Origin: Cryptomeria japonica | Lineage: Eukaryota > Streptophyta > Pinopsida > Cupressales > Cupressaceae | NCBI RefSeq assembly: GCF_030272615.1 | Contig: NW_026728911.1 | Span: forward strand, 472,501-502,500 | Reading direction: 5' to 3' | DNA: 30,000 nucleotides | Shown here: piece after piece, positions 27,657 to 30,000 of the stretch | Layout of the letters: each line of letters starts with the position of its first letter | Position numbering within the stretch: position 1 is the first letter of the stretch | The notes under the pieces: generated by a model | Told to the model about the DNA's origin: nothing | The model's database searches: none | Seen by the model: the letters and a program-made list of their open reading frames with translations, nothing else | Made by a program: the position numbers and the translations under genes

Positions 27657-30000
27657 AGTTTTTCGCCGGGCATCGCAATGCTATTTGAATAAACCTTTTG
27701 CCCGTTTGCGTTCTCGTCGGGGCCGGGCCGGGCCGGGGTGCGCTGCCCGCACTACCGCGCGCGCGGGGGCGACACCGAGCGCGCACCCGAGGCGCCCCGA
27801 GCACACAGGCCACGGTGCAACCCGGGCGTTGTGCGCGCACCCCGGTGCGCCCGAGGTGCTGCGCGCGCACCCAGGTGAAATCGGTGTGCACCTCGGCCAG
27901 TGCGCGCTCGGTCGAGTCGCGCACGTTGGCCAAGGTGCACGGTGATGTTTCTTACTCTAAGGTTCCGCACCAGACGCCCGGGACAGGTGAGCGAAGCTGG
28001 GCGGGGCCGGGTGCGCGGCCGGGGCAGGTGCACGCAGCTGGAGAGAGCTTTGGAGCACACTTCGGAGCGCACCAATGATGCGCTCCATTCAAAAGTTTCC
28101 TGAAAAGGCAAAAAAAGTTGAGATTATAGAATTTCCCACTTGAGAGATTGTAAAAAAAAAAAATTTAAAATGAAGGAAACGCGGGTGCCAAGGTGTGCGC
28201 AGCCCAGCCAAGGTGTGCGCACCAAGGCGCCCACCCTGGCGAAGGTGCACGCAAGGTGCGCACCCGAGGCAAACCGGACAATTAACCCAACTTTCGACTT
28301 CGCGCGCACCTTGGAGCGCACTTCGGAGCGCTCCTTGGTGCGCACCAATCTTGGGCACCTCGGAGTGCACCATGGCGCCCACCAAGGTGCGCACCCGGGG
28401 CAAACCGAGCTCCGACTTCGTGCGCACCTTGGAGCGCACGAAAGGTGCGCACCATGGCGCCCACCAAGGTGCGCAGCCCAGCCAAGGCGTGCGCATCAAG
28501 GTGCGCACCCTGGCGAAGGTGCGCACCCGGGGCAAACCGAGCTCCGACTTCGTGCGCACCTTGGAGCGCACAAAAGGTGCGCAACCCAGCCAAGGTGTGC
28601 GCACCCCGGTCAAACCGAGCTCCGAATCGTGCGCACCAGAGGTGCACGCCATCGTGCGCACCTTGGAGCACACTTCGGAGCCCTCCTTGGTGCGCGCCGA
28701 TGTTGCGCACCTCGGAGCGCACCCGGGGAAAACAATGCAATTAACCCGACTTTCGACTTCGTGGGCACCTCGGAGCGCTCTCGGGTTCGCACCTCGGAGC
28801 ACACCGAGGTGCGCACCTTTGATGCGCTGCCTTCACCAATTTCCAGAAAAGGCAAGAAAACATTGAGAAGGTGTGCGCACCGAGGTGCCCACCCTGGCGA
28901 AGGTGCACGCGAGGTGCGCACCCGGGGCAAACCGGGCTCCGACTTCGTGCACGCCGCACCTTGGAGCACACTTCGGAGCGCTCCTTGGTGCGCACCAGGG
29001 CGCGCAACCCAGCCGAGGTGCCCACCCCGGCGAAGGTGCACGCGAGGTGCGCACCCGGGGCAAACCGGGCTCCGACTTCGTGCACGCCATGGTGCCCACC
29101 GCGGCGAAGGTGCACGCGAGGTGCGCACCCGGGGCAAACCGGGCTCCGACTTCGTGCACGCCGCACCTTGGAGCACACTTCGGAGCGCTCCTTGGTGCGC
29201 ACCATGGTGCCCACCAGGGCGCGCAACCCCGCCGAAGGTGCACGCGAGGTGCGCACCCGGGGCAAACCGGGCTCCGACTTCGTGCACGCCGCACCTTGGA
29301 GCACACTTCGGAGCGCTCCTTGGTGCGCACCATGGTGCCCACCAGGGCGCGCAACCCCGCCGAAGGTGCACGCGAGGTGCGCACCCGGGGCAAACCGGGC
29401 TCCGACTTCGTGCACGCCGCACCTTGGAGCACACTTCGGAGCGCTCCTTGGTGCGCACCAGGGCGCGCAACCCAGCCGAGGTGCCCACCCCGGCGAAGGT
29501 GCACGCGAGGTGCGTACCCGGGGCAAACCGGGCTCCGACTTCGTGCACGCCGCACCTTGGAGCACACTTCGGAGCGCTCCTTGGTGCGCACCATGGTGCC
29601 CACCAGGCCGCGCAACCCAGCCAAGGTGTGCGCACCAAGGTGCACGCGAGGTGCGCACCCGGGGCAAACCGGGGTCCGACTTCGTGCACGCCGCACCTTG
29701 GAGCACACATCGGGGCGCTCCCGGGTTCGCACCGGCGTTGCGCACCGTGGTGGGCACCTCGGAGCACACCAAGGTGGGCAGCGAGGTGCGCACCTTTGAT
29801 GCGATGCCTTCACTAATTTCCATAAAAGGCAAAAAAAAAATGAGATTTTAAAATTTCCGTTTTGAAAGATAGTGAGAAAAAGGGAATGCTGGTGCCATCT
29901 TGAGCCCGCCCTGGTGCGCAGCCCAGCCAAGGTGTGCGCACCAAGGTGCCCACCCTGGCGAAGGTGCGCGCCCGGGCAATTAACCCAACTTCCAACTTCG

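Larger units (their letters stand above)
26278..30000 (+). repeat. 7,936-bp macro-repeat unit 2, cut by window end
   Basis: Begins at GCACCCACCCTGGCC, joined to the GC sub-repeats at GCGCACCAAG. It matches unit 1 almost base for base through the T-rich block, the 5S gene and the sub-repeats. It lacks one 63-bp sub-repeat near 29417, after which the offset is 7,873 bp. The position 30000 corresponds to about 22127 in unit 1. AT-rich modules are present near 28081-28181, 28826-28871 and 29808-29890. Confidence 0.95.

Noticed and set aside
20204-29851. Long frames of 300-662 codons in the 5S spacer
   Set aside because: Overlap in several registers on both strands, consist of GC repeat words, and frame is broken between duplicate copies by a one-base indel.
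1-30000. 18S, 5.8S or 26S rRNA genes
   Set aside because: Looked for because of the 5S genes and promoter-like repeats; no conserved rRNA segment was recognised.

Overview
The window reads as nuclear DNA of a land plant. Two complete plant-type 5S rRNA genes (19597-19715 and 27533-27651) and an intact plant-type Ty3/gypsy chromovirus (6231-12773) are the only conventional genes. No 18S, 5.8S, 26S, tRNA or host protein-coding gene was recognised. The species cannot be fixed from the sequence. The 5S coding sequence looks like that of seed plants, and the very long, repeat-rich spacer suits a large-genome plant, but both points are inference.

Layout. (1) 1-1190: unassigned, weakly repetitive spacer. 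(2) 1190-5876: a 188-bp satellite, degenerate at its left end, then about 21 regular units from 1928. (3) 5877-6230 and 12774-13797: longer spacer units of roughly 440-490 bp. Each carries a hairpin, a G-rich/C-rich inverted repeat and a TATATAAG box. The 188-bp unit is a recognisable sub-segment of these units. (4) 6231-12773: the retrotransposon, inserted immediately 5' of one TATATAAG box, with a 5-bp target duplication (TCCCC) and LTRs in which I found no difference. (5) 13798-17142: more TATATAAG units, 13 boxes in all. Spacing falls from 441-545 bp to 301-321 bp and then 157 bp, and a 52-bp minisatellite interrupts the array at 15303-15898. (6) 17143-18870: a G-rich minisatellite. (7) 18342-30000: a 7,936-bp macro-repeat, one full unit plus 3.7 kb of a second. 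Each unit holds one 5S gene followed by several kilobases of GC-rich sub-repeats (recurrent palindrome GGTGCGCACC) punctuated by AT-rich hairpin modules.

Interpretation. Short motifs run through the whole window: GGTGCGCACC, CCGACTTC, GGTCTTTGAGG, and GCATAGCAATCGGG in the left half. The blocks also grade into one another, which suggests nested amplification within one evolving spacer. A plausible but unproven reading is a very long ribosomal intergenic spacer with linked 5S genes and an array of spacer promoters. The alternative is a 5S-bearing macrosatellite beside an unrelated promoter-like satellite. Sequence beyond the window edges would decide. The many long open frames in the repeats are open in several frames on both strands and are judged non-coding.
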